Assembly (NCBI GenBank): GCA_902766825.1
Contig: CACXFB010000022.1
Location: 1 to 64,000, forward strand
Length of the DNA stretch: 64,000 bases
Source: an uncultured Lachnospiraceae bacterium
Lineage (GTDB): Bacteria > Bacillota > Clostridia > Lachnospirales > Lachnospiraceae
Direction of reading: 5' to 3'
Shown piece after piece: positions 52,033 through 58,979 of this stretch (position 1 is its first letter; every line of letters starts with the position of its first letter). The notes under the pieces were generated by a model. The model did not search any database. It worked only from the letters and a program-made list of their open reading frames with translations, and was not told the origin of the DNA. Both the position numbers and the translations under genes were made by a program.

Positions 52033-53382
52033 ATGAATCATATTTTATTGATTTTACAAAGAATAATTCATAACAGTATAGCTGCTGTATGGCTGATACT
52101 GATTGTGCTTGCAATAAGATTTCTTATTAACAGGTTCTTTAAGGACAAGGTCGCAAAATGGGTTATGCCAGTATTGTGGGGGATTGTTGGGATAAGGTTT
52201 TTAATACCTATTCAGATTGAAGCACTTTTTTGGAACCGTTTAGATGAATATTTAAAATATAGGGGAAGCTATCCTGGGGGAAGATATCAAGGTTTAATTG
52301 TACTTGATAATAATGGATTCGGACTTGCAAATCGGGGTTTTATAGAACTTGATAGTAAGGTTTACAACTCAGATTTGTATAAAAGAATTACCACAGATAT
52401 TATTAGTTACAGATGGTTGCGAAACTTCCTTATTGTGTGGTTAATTGGTGTAACGGTAATGACTCTGTATTTCATTTATTGTTATGTCAGACTAAAAAAA
52501 GAGATTACGGAGTCTGCACCAACAGGATGGAGTAACGTGCGTATGTGTGACAGAGTGAAACAGCCGTTTATTATCGGAGTATTTGATCCGATTGTTTACA
52601 TGCCTTCCATTGTTAGTAAAAAGGAGTTTAATTATATAGTTGAGCATGAGCATGCTCATATTGAAAGAAGAGATAATATAAGAAAGTTTATAGGTTATGT
52701 AATTCTTATTATTCATTGGTTTAACCCGTTAGTTTGGATTGCGTATTTACTTTGCTGTAAGGACATTGAGCTTGCCTGTGATGAAAGAGCAGTGTCATAT
52801 TATAGCGGCAAAGAGAAAAAAACATATGCAAATATGCTTTTAGACTGGAGCATGGGAACACCGGCTGCACTGGCTATACCATTGGCTTTTGGAGAAATAG
52901 GGGTAAAACAAAGAGTGGAAGCTCTTGTCGGTGGCAAAAAGAAAAAAGGTATGACAATTGCACTTTCGATAGGTATATGTGTTTTTGTAGCAGGATGTTT
53001 TTGTGTTAATCCATGTAATGGTCAGACATTAATATGGACAGGAATTAACAGAGCAGGTGAGACAGAGTCGCAGATATACACTAAAGAAGAGTTGGATGAA
53101 GCGGCAAGGGAGTATATTAGAACTTCAATGGCAAATGATGGTGATTATACAATGGTGATAACTTATGCCGGAGATGAGAGTGTTAAAAATGATTGGTATT
53201 CCCCAGATACTAAAGAAGCATTTAAAAATGGAAATTTTATTATTTTGGAGAATGAAATATTTAGAGGGGTTAGTTGGGAGGGGTTTGATGATGATGCAGG
53301 ACCTATTGTAAGATATGATATTGCAATTAGTAGAGTTCGTGAAGAATGGAAATGTTTGGGTAACTTACGAGGGTGGGGATGA
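52033..53382 (+). CDS. BlaR1/MecR1-family M56 sensor peptidase, copy 2
   Basis: A 449-residue tandem paralogue of the preceding protein, near identical in the core (NRFFKDKVAKWVMPVLWGIVG, EFNYIVEHEHAHIERRDNIRKF, DIELACDERAVS) but with a different N-terminal loop (about 60-115) and a different C-terminal sensor with CFCVNPC. The two share the blaI promoter. Having two sensors for one repressor suggests two inputs. AAAGGAGG precedes ATG 52033. Confidence 0.8.
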   Translation: MNHILLILQRIIHNSIAAVWLILIVLAIRFLINRFFKDKVAKWVMPVLWGIVGIRFLIPIQIEALFWNRLDEYLKYRGSYPGGRYQGLIVLDNNGFGLANRGFIELDSKVYNSDLYKRITTDIISYRWLRNFLIVWLIGVTVMTLYFIYCYVRLKKEITESAPTGWSNVRMCDRVKQPFIIGVFDPIVYMPSIVSKKEFNYIVEHEHAHIERRDNIRKFIGYVILIIHWFNPLVWIAYLLCCKDIELACDERAVSYYSGKEKKTYANMLLDWSMGTPAALAIPLAFGEIGVKQRVEALVGGKKKKGMTIALSIGICVFVAGCFCVNPCNGQTLIWTGINRAGETESQIYTKEELDEAAREYIRTSMANDGDYTMVITYAGDESVKNDWYSPDTKEAFKNGNFIILENEIFRGVSWEGFDDDAGPIVRYDIAISRVREEWKCLGNLRGWG

Positions 53383-53437
53383 TAACCCAGAAAAGCAGTT
53401 AATTATGGAGTAGGTAAAATATTGTATGAAAAAAATT

Positions 53438-53479
53438 AGCCAAGGAACTGTAGTCAGAACACAGTCCCTTGGCTTGTTT
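53438..53479 (+). terminator. Terminator of the blaI operon
   Basis: AGCCAAGGAACTGT (53438-53451) pairs with ACAGTCCCTTGGCT (53461-53474) with one mismatch, followed by TGTTTTT. Confidence 0.85.
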
Positions 53480-53536
53480 TTAATTCATTTTTGGTTATTA
53501 TTATTCGATTTGTATTCTAAAGATGTATGTTGTTAA

Positions 53537-54532
53537 TTACTTCAACGCTTCTTTAAGAACTTCAAGATTCTTTTCCATAATTGAAAGATAGTTTGTGCCG
53601 TTTTCATAATCCTTAGTTGTTGAAGACTGCATTGAATCCATTACGAGGATCTGCTGGTTTTTGTCCTTCGTATTCTGAATTATTGTTTCAGCAATTTTGT
53701 GATTGGTTCCTTCGATAGTTATAACATTTTTCAAAGAAAGTTCATCGACCTTCTGTGCAAGGAATGTAATTGTCTCAAAACTTGCTTCAGTTTCTGCGGA
53801 ACAACCGATAAATGCTGCATAGTAATCAAGGTTATAGTCCTCTGTAAGGTAGCGGAATGGGAATCTGTCTCCGAATAAAAGAGTCTTTACGCTGGCGTTA
53901 TCAACAACTTCTTTGTATTCGTTATCTAACTTATTAAGTTTGTCTGTGTAAGCTTTTGCATTCTGCTGGTATGTTGAAGCATTGTCCTTATCAAGTTTTT
54001 CTATAGCTTCATCGATGCTGTTAACAAGAATTGAGGAATTTTTTAATGAAAGCCATACATGCTCGTCATATTCAGGTCCTTCTTCCTCATCCTCATCTTC
54101 GCCTTCTTCCTCTTCTTCACCTTCCATACCTTCTACAAGCTCTTCTTCCTTAACACTGTCACCCAAAGTGTCAAGAAGGTTGATTACGATCATGTCTTTG
54201 TTTTTTGCTTCCTTTAAAACATCGTCAACCCATTTATCAGACTCGCCACCGACATATATGAATAAATCACATGTTGATATTTTGATGATATCTTCTGCAG
54301 TTGGCTGATAACTGTGAAGGTCAACACCATTATCAAGAAGAAGTGTAACATCTGCTTTTGCTGGATTGTCGCCTAAAATGTTGTTAACCCAGTCGTACTC
54401 AGGAAAAATAGTAGTGACAATGTGTATGGTATCCTCATTTTTACCTAATTTATTGTCTGATGAACTGCAACCGGAAAAACAACTAATAATAAGTGCACAT
54501 ATTAATAATGTAATATAAAATTTTCTTTTCAA
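53537..54532 (-). CDS. Zinc/manganese-type ABC transporter substrate-binding lipoprotein
   Basis: A 331-residue cluster A-I binding protein with a lipoprotein signal (LLICALIISCFSGCSSS; lipid-modified Cys near residue 22) and the ligand region HIVTTIFPEYDWVNNILGDNPAKADVTLLLDNGVDLHSYQPTAED. Members use three His and a carboxylate; the usual His-rich loop is replaced by an acidic run (EGEEEEEGEDEDEEEG) at about 125-145. TTG 54532 is chosen since GGAGG lies 7 bases upstream; ATG 54547 has none. No permease or ATPase gene is adjacent. Confidence 0.75.
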   Translation of the reverse strand: MKRKFYITLLICALIISCFSGCSSSDNKLGKNEDTIHIVTTIFPEYDWVNNILGDNPAKADVTLLLDNGVDLHSYQPTAEDIIKISTCDLFIYVGGESDKWVDDVLKEAKNKDMIVINLLDTLGDSVKEEELVEGMEGEEEEEGEDEDEEEGPEYDEHVWLSLKNSSILVNSIDEAIEKLDKDNASTYQQNAKAYTDKLNKLDNEYKEVVDNASVKTLLFGDRFPFRYLTEDYNLDYYAAFIGCSAETEASFETITFLAQKVDELSLKNVITIEGTNHKIAETIIQNTKDKNQQILVMDSMQSSTTKDYENGTNYLSIMEKNLEVLKEALK

Positions 54533-54590
54533 TGAGATATCCTCCATAAATATAATAAATTTCTGTTAGTTATATGCATTTATGGGATAA

Positions 54591-54902
54591 TCAATTATTT
54601 AGCCGTACCTTTGTTGAAACCGGAGTGGCGCTTGCTGTTAAAAGAATATAAAACATTGCACCGGCCGCGACCATAACAATAGGAAGCGGTATTACAACAC
54701 CGGCTCCAAATTCATTCTTTATATTATTAAGATTGTCTGCACACTGATGAAGTATGATACAGGTTTCACAGTGCTCGCCGCAGCAATCATGATGTAGATT
54801 TTTTGCAACAAAGAAAGAGGAGTACAGCATAACAAGAAGCATTGCAACAAAAACAATGCTGGCGATAGTATTTTTTTGAAATTTTGAGCTGTAATATCGC
54901 AT
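54591..54902 (-). CDS. Small Cys-rich membrane protein
   Basis: A 103-residue protein with two membrane segments (about 15-35 and 70-92) around a Cys/His-rich loop HHDCCGEHCETCIILHQCADN. The loop could bind zinc or another metal. It lies just upstream of the metal-binding lipoprotein on the same strand, so both are probably one operon for metal handling. I do not recognise a named family. Confidence 0.5.
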   Translation of the reverse strand: MRYYSSKFQKNTIASIVFVAMLLVMLYSSFFVAKNLHHDCCGEHCETCIILHQCADNLNNIKNEFGAGVVIPLPIVMVAAGAMFYILLTASATPVSTKVRLNN

Positions 54903-54930
54903 TTATGCCTTCTCCTTTCCGGGGATCAAG

Positions 54931-54952
54931 GTGGAACCGTCCCCCGTTCCAC
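54931..54952. repeat. Dispersed palindrome, copy 5
   Basis: GTGGAAC (54931-54937) and GTTCCAC (54946-54952) enclose CGTCCCCC. It matches the minus-strand reading of the copy between jetC and jetD. Confidence 0.7.
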
Positions 54953-55075
54953 TCAGAACTTTGCTAATTTTATGATTATATGACGGCAAATTATTGTTGT
55001 CAAGTATTGTGATTACGTTTATAATTAAAGTATGTAATTTGGGTGGCTCGGGGGAGCCGAAAGGAGACATGTGTA

Positions 55076-55327
55076 ATGGTACAGATGACATTAGGTATCG
55101 AAGGAATGGCCTGTGATATGTGTGAGATGCACATGAACGATGCAATTAAGAAGGCATTCAAGGTTGAGAAGGTTACATCATCATTTAAAAAGAAGAAGAC
55201 TGTCATAGTGGCGGAGAACGAGATTCTTGAAGATGAACTCGATCAGGTTGTATCGTCTACGGGATACATACTCAAGACTTTCAAATGTGAGCCATATAAA
55301 AAGTCTATTTTCTCATTTAAAAAATAA
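55076..55327 (+). CDS. Heavy-metal-associated (HMA) domain protein
   Basis: An 83-residue protein with the HMA motif MTLGIEGMACDMCEMHMNDAIKKAF (GMxCxxC, residues about 9-16), then a beta-alpha-beta fold and a basic tail. It resembles small copper/metal chaperones or the isolated N-terminal domain of metal-transport ATPases. ATG 55076 follows AAGGAG by 9 bases. It diverges from the metal lipoprotein operon. The metal is unknown. Confidence 0.75.
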   Translation: MVQMTLGIEGMACDMCEMHMNDAIKKAFKVEKVTSSFKKKKTVIVAENEILEDELDQVVSSTGYILKTFKCEPYKKSIFSFKK

Positions 55328-55354
55328 TTACAGTTTCCTGGCATTTTTAAAAAG

Positions 55355-55388
55355 TGTAGTCATTAGCGGATGACTATGCTTTTTTATT
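55355..55388 (+). terminator. Terminator of the HMA gene
   Basis: AGTCAT (55358-55363) and ATGACT (55370-55375) form the core stem, extended by weaker pairs, followed by TTTTTTATTTTT. Confidence 0.7.
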
Positions 55389-55463
55389 TTTCTTAAAATG
55401 TAAAAAATAAATAGAATAATATATGAAATAAACAGAAAATTTAAATAAAATTACATATAATGC

Positions 55464-55492
55464 TTGAATTTTTAAAACAATCTTGATAATAT
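55464..55492 (+). promoter_or_regulatory. Promoter of CBM21-like gene 1
   Basis: TTGAAT (55464-55469), 17-base spacer, TAATAT (55487-55492), with the leader stem 10 bases on. Confidence 0.65.
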
Positions 55493-55502
55493 ATGAAATG
55501 CG

Positions 55503-55557
55503 CTTAGGGGGAGGGAAACAATGACTTTTAAAAGTAATTTTCAGAACTTCTTCTAAG
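55503..55557 (+). promoter_or_regulatory. 5'-terminal leader hairpin of CBM21-like gene 1
   Basis: CTTAG (55503-55507) and CTAAG (55553-55557) close a loop that contains the palindrome CTTTTAAAAG followed by TAA. The position and the palindrome parallel the leaders of copies 2 and 3. Confidence 0.5.
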
Positions 55558-55586
55558 AAGAAATAACTAAATATTTGGAGGAAAAT

Positions 55587-56336
55587 ATGACAAGAACAAG
55601 TAAAGCTACAAAGATTGTAGCATTGGTAATGACACTCACAATGATTTTTGGAGTATTTAGCATTAAAGGAGCAACTGTTGCAAGTGCCGCTACAGACAGA
55701 GTAAGCCTTTATTCAGCAACTGTAACATTTGCTAAGTATGGTTATGCTGATTATGAAGTTTATGTAAAGACTAATGATAACGCAAGTGATCAGAAGGTTT
55801 ATGTTCACTATTACTATGGTGCTTATAACCAGGGTTGGGTAAAAACTGAAGCTGAATATTTCACAACACTTAGCGATGGATCAAAGATCTGGAAAGCTTC
55901 TATTGGTGGATTCCAGTGTGAGTATGCTATTGAGTATGTAGCTGACGGTCAGACATTTTGGGATAATAACAATGGACAGAATTATGCCGGCGGACAGAGA
56001 ATCGCAAGCGCTCCTATTGAACTTAAAAGATTAGGTTACCAGCGTTATATCCAGGGAGAATACAGAGTTGAGGCAATGCTTCAGAACTATGCTTATGAGA
56101 AAAATGTATTTGTAAGATACACTACAGATGGTTGGAATACATATAGTGATGTTGCACTCAGATACAGTGATACAAATGCTGACGGAACAGAGAACTGGAT
56201 TGCAAGCTTCCCAGTAGGAGATCTTGGAGATGGAACTGGTTTTGAGTATGCAGTTTGCTACGAAGTAAACGGTACACAGTACTGGGCTAATAATTTTGGT
56301 GCAAATTACGATGCAAGTTATTGTGCTCACCAGTAA
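55587..56336 (+). CDS. Secreted two-module CBM21-like protein, copy 1
   Basis: A 249-residue secreted protein with a Sec signal peptide (about 1-34, ends VASAA) and two repeats of a CBM21-like module: each has SLYSATVTFAKYGYADYEVYVKT or an equivalent, the Trp-rich turn and the terminal FWDNNNGQNY or YWANNFGANY motif. CBM21 binds starch or glycogen. No catalytic domain is present. ATG 55587 follows GGAGG; the TTG 55575 overlaps it. It is the most divergent of the three copies. Confidence 0.7.
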   Translation: MTRTSKATKIVALVMTLTMIFGVFSIKGATVASAATDRVSLYSATVTFAKYGYADYEVYVKTNDNASDQKVYVHYYYGAYNQGWVKTEAEYFTTLSDGSKIWKASIGGFQCEYAIEYVADGQTFWDNNNGQNYAGGQRIASAPIELKRLGYQRYIQGEYRVEAMLQNYAYEKNVFVRYTTDGWNTYSDVALRYSDTNADGTENWIASFPVGDLGDGTGFEYAVCYEVNGTQYWANNFGANYDASYCAHQ

Positions 56337-56374
56337 AAAATCTAGTTATTAGCATTTATAATTATTAATTAGTG

Positions 56375-56403
56375 TTGAAAATAATTATAAGTGATGCTAA
56401 TAT
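56375..56403 (+). promoter_or_regulatory. Promoter of CBM21-like gene 2
   Basis: TTGAAA (56375-56380), 17-base spacer, TAATAT (56398-56403). Confidence 0.65.
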
Positions 56404-56411
56404 ATGTTTAA

Positions 56412-56458
56412 CCCAGGGAAAAATCTTTGCAAAGTAACACGTTAACAATAACGCTGGG
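56412..56458 (+). promoter_or_regulatory. 5'-terminal leader hairpin of CBM21-like gene 2
   Basis: CCCAG (56412-56416) and CTGGG (56454-56458) enclose CTTTGCAAAGTA (56425-56436) and an inner hairpin CGTTA/TAACG. Confidence 0.55.
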
Positions 56459-56489
56459 AAAACAAAATTAAATTCGGAGGATTATAAAA

Positions 56490-57230
56490 ATGTTTAAGAC
56501 AAGTAAGTTAAAAAAAGTAGTAACAATGGTTCTTGCACTTGCATTAATCGTTGGTGTATGTGGATTTAAGGGAGCAACTCCTGTAAGCGCAGCAGCAAGC
56601 AAGGTTAGCCTTTACTCTTCAAGTGTAGCAGTAGCTTCACATGGTGGACGTACTTTTGAAGTATTTATCAAGACAACTGGTAATGCAAGCAATGAAAAGG
56701 TAACTGTTCATTATCAGTTTTTCTCAGGAGAGAACTGGAAAGATACAGAAGCTACATATGTAACAACACTTAGTGATGGTTCAAAGATTTGGAAAGCAAT
56801 TTTTTCTAGTTTTTCTTGTGAATATGCAATCAAATATGAAGCTGATGGAAGTGTATACTGGGATAACAACAATGGAAATAACTACGATGGTAGCGTAGTT
56901 ATAGGTTCAGCACCTGTAGCAGCAGACAGACTTGGTTATCAGTATGATTATAAGAACTATGAGATCAAAGCAGTAGTTAAGAATTTTGGTTACAACAAAA
57001 ACGTAGTTGTAAGATATACAACAGATGGATGGAAATCTTATAAGGAGAAAACTCTTAGCTATGATAAGACAAACAATGATGGTTCTGAAACATGGACAAC
57101 AAAAATTAATGTTGAAAATGTAGCATCTGGTGATTTTGAGTATGCTATCCGTTACAAGGTAAACGGAAATACATATTGGGCAAATTATTGTGGAGATAAT
57201 TACGATTTTAGTTATTGTATTCATCACTAA
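56490..57230 (+). CDS. Secreted two-module CBM21-like protein, copy 2
   Basis: A 246-residue protein with signal peptide MFKTSKLKKVVTMVLALALIVGVCGFKGATPVSA and two CBM21-like modules: KVSLYSSSVAVASHGGRTFEVFIKTTGNAS...YWDNNNGNNY, then YDYKNYEIKAVVKNFGYNKNVVVRYTTDGWKSY...YWANYCGDNY. It is closely related to copy 3. GGAGG precedes ATG 56490. It is probably abundant at the cell surface or in the medium; the ligand is inferred, not shown. Confidence 0.7.
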   Translation: MFKTSKLKKVVTMVLALALIVGVCGFKGATPVSAAASKVSLYSSSVAVASHGGRTFEVFIKTTGNASNEKVTVHYQFFSGENWKDTEATYVTTLSDGSKIWKAIFSSFSCEYAIKYEADGSVYWDNNNGNNYDGSVVIGSAPVAADRLGYQYDYKNYEIKAVVKNFGYNKNVVVRYTTDGWKSYKEKTLSYDKTNNDGSETWTTKINVENVASGDFEYAIRYKVNGNTYWANYCGDNYDFSYCIHH

Positions 57231-57263
57231 AATAATATCACGATTGTGATTAAATCTTAAAAG

Positions 57264-57302
57264 AGGCTGTTGTGCTTTATTAAAAGCACAATGGCCTTTT
57301 TG
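57264..57302 (+). terminator. Terminator of CBM21-like gene 2
   Basis: A long stem from AGAGGCTGTTGTGCTTT to AAAGCACAATGGCCTT, followed by TTTTT. Confidence 0.85.
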
Positions 57303-57343
57303 AAATGTTTGTAATTTTATTTATATGACATGAAAAAATACAC

Positions 57344-57372
57344 TTGATTTACCATATAAGAGGTGCTATTAT
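57344..57372 (+). promoter_or_regulatory. Promoter of CBM21-like gene 3
   Basis: TTGATT (57344-57349), 17-base spacer, TATTAT (57367-57372). Confidence 0.65.
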
Positions 57373-57382
57373 TGATTTCGTG

Positions 57383-57431
57383 CTCAGAATAGAGTAAATA
57401 GCTTTGCAAAGTAGAACGTCAAAAATCTGAG
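57383..57431 (+). promoter_or_regulatory. 5'-terminal leader hairpin of CBM21-like gene 3
   Basis: CTCAGA (57383-57388) and TCTGAG (57426-57431) enclose CTTTGCAAAGTA (57402-57413) and ACGT. The enclosed length (37 bases) equals that of copy 2. Confidence 0.55.
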
Positions 57432-57464
57432 ATACAAACAATTATATTTGGAGGATTAGAAAAA

Positions 57465-58205
57465 ATGTTTAAGACAAGTAAGTTAAAGAAAGTATTAACA
57501 ATGGTTCTTGCACTTGCATTAATCGTAGGTGTATGTGGATTTAAGGGAGCAGCTCCTGCAAGCGCAGCAACAAGTAAAGTAAGCCTTTACTCATCAAGCG
57601 TACATTTCGCTAAGTACGGCGGACGTAGTTTTGAAGTGTTCATCAAGACAACAGGTAATGCAAGCGATGAAAAGGTTACTGTTCATTATCAGTATTTTTC
57701 TGATTCTGAATGGCAGGATGCAAATGCTGTATATATGGAAACACTTAGTGATGGATCAAAGATCTGGAGAGCATATTTCTCTAGTTTTTCTTGCAAGTAT
57801 GCTATCAAATATGAAGCTGACGGAGAAGTTTACTGGGATAACAACAACGGAAACGACTATAATGGTGACGAAGTAATCGGATCAGCTCCTGTAGCTGTAG
57901 AAAGACTTGGTTCTCAGTATGACTACAGCAACTACAAGATTAATGCAGTAGTTAAGAACTTTGCTTATAACAAGAACGTAGTTGTAAGATATACAACAGA
58001 CGGATGGAAGACATACAAAGAGCAGAACCTTAGCTACAATAAGACAAACAAAGATGGTTCTGAAACATGGACAACAAGTATTAATGTTAAAGATGTAGTA
58101 TCTGATGATTTTGAGTATGCTATCCGCTACGAGGTAAACGGAAATACATATTGGGCAAATTACTGTGGTTTCAATTACGATTTTGGATATAGTATTCATC
58201 ATTAA
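57465..58205 (+). CDS. Secreted two-module CBM21-like protein, copy 3
   Basis: A 246-residue near-duplicate of copy 2, with the same signal peptide (MFKTSKLKKVLTMVLALALIVGVCGFKGAAPASA) and modules, most differences being surface changes. Tandem duplication with separate promoters and terminators suggests dosage or ligand variation. GGAGG precedes ATG 57465. Confidence 0.7.
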   Translation: MFKTSKLKKVLTMVLALALIVGVCGFKGAAPASAATSKVSLYSSSVHFAKYGGRSFEVFIKTTGNASDEKVTVHYQYFSDSEWQDANAVYMETLSDGSKIWRAYFSSFSCKYAIKYEADGEVYWDNNNGNDYNGDEVIGSAPVAVERLGSQYDYSNYKINAVVKNFAYNKNVVVRYTTDGWKTYKEQNLSYNKTNKDGSETWTTSINVKDVVSDDFEYAIRYEVNGNTYWANYCGFNYDFGYSIHH

Positions 58206-58235
58206 GATTATAATCTGATTGTAACTCAATAACAG

Positions 58236-58275
58236 AAAGTCGTTGCACTTTATTGTAAAGTGTGGCGGCTTTTTG
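58236..58275 (+). terminator. Terminator of CBM21-like gene 3
   Basis: AAAGTCGTTGCACTTTA pairs with TAAAGTGTGGCGGCTTT around TTG, followed by TTTTTG. Confidence 0.85.
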
Positions 58276-58382
58276 TCTTATTTTCGCTTGATTTTAGAAT
58301 GACTAGTATGTAACATAATATGATGTTAAGAGTATAGCTTTTTAAGATTGCGAATGTATTTTATAAAGGAAAAGAGGATAAA

Positions 58383-58817
58383 ATGAGAGCAGTAGTTACA
58401 AGAGTAAATGAAGCCCGTGTGGATATAGATGGGGTTAATGTCGGAAAGATAGATAAAGGATTTTTGGTTTTGCTTGGAGTTCATAAGGATGATACCGATA
58501 AGGATGCAGACTATATTGCAGATAGAATTTGCGGACTTAGAGTTTTTGAAGACGAAAACGGTAAGATGAATGTTGGACCAAAGGACGCAGGGGCGAAGCT
58601 GCTTATAATAAGTCAGTTTACATTGTATGCAGATTGTAAATCAAGACGTCCGGGATTTACGGATGCGGCAAGACCGGACACAGCCATCCCACTTTACGAA
58701 CAGGTTATAGCTAAGTGCAAAGAGGCGGGATTTGAGGTTGAGACAGGGCAGTTTGGAGCGGATATGAGTGTGTATTCCGTAAATGACGGTCCTGTAACCA
58801 TAATATTGGAGTCGTGA
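58383..58817 (+). CDS. dtd: D-aminoacyl-tRNA deacylase
   Basis: A 144-residue DTD enzyme: MRAVVTRVNEARVDIDG at the start, SQFTLYADCKSRRPGFTDAA (catalytic Ser/Gln-Thr motif) and the Gly-Pro motif NDGPVTI near the end. It hydrolyses D-amino acids from tRNA. AGAGGA precedes ATG 58383. It is separated from the MATE gene by the longest repeat hairpin of the window. Confidence 0.9.
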   Translation: MRAVVTRVNEARVDIDGVNVGKIDKGFLVLLGVHKDDTDKDADYIADRICGLRVFEDENGKMNVGPKDAGAKLLIISQFTLYADCKSRRPGFTDAARPDTAIPLYEQVIAKCKEAGFEVETGQFGADMSVYSVNDGPVTIILES

Positions 58818-58818
58818 A

Positions 58819-58949
58819 GGCGGAACGGATGAGTCGGTGGGGACGGTTCTGATTGACTCATTCTTTGAACTTATCAGTTCAACATAACATTTGCAAGAAA
58901 AAAGAATGAGTCAATCAGAACCGTCCCCACTGACTCGCCCCGTTCCGCC
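58819..58949. repeat. Dispersed palindrome, copy 6 (long hairpin)
   Basis: Arms 58819-58866 and 58901-58949 are near-perfect inverse copies (first 30 bases identical, total about 48 bp) around a 34-base loop. Each arm contains GAGTCAATCAGAACCGTCCCC and TGACTC. An RNA across it would form a long stem. Confidence 0.85.
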
Positions 58950-58979
58950 CCCAATCCTCCTTAAAAGGATGTGATAATT

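Noticed and set aside
53982-54308. Plus-strand Ser-rich frame opposite the metal lipoprotein
   Set aside because: Low-complexity shadow of the acidic loop on the other strand.
54931-54952. Read as a terminator for the Cys-rich membrane gene
   Set aside because: It lies upstream of that minus-strand gene and has no T-run; it is better explained as a repeat copy.
56412-57431. c-di-GMP or other known riboswitch in the CBM21-like leaders
   Set aside because: A GCAAAG stretch is present, but the other conserved blocks and helices of the c-di-GMP-I class are absent and the leader is too short.
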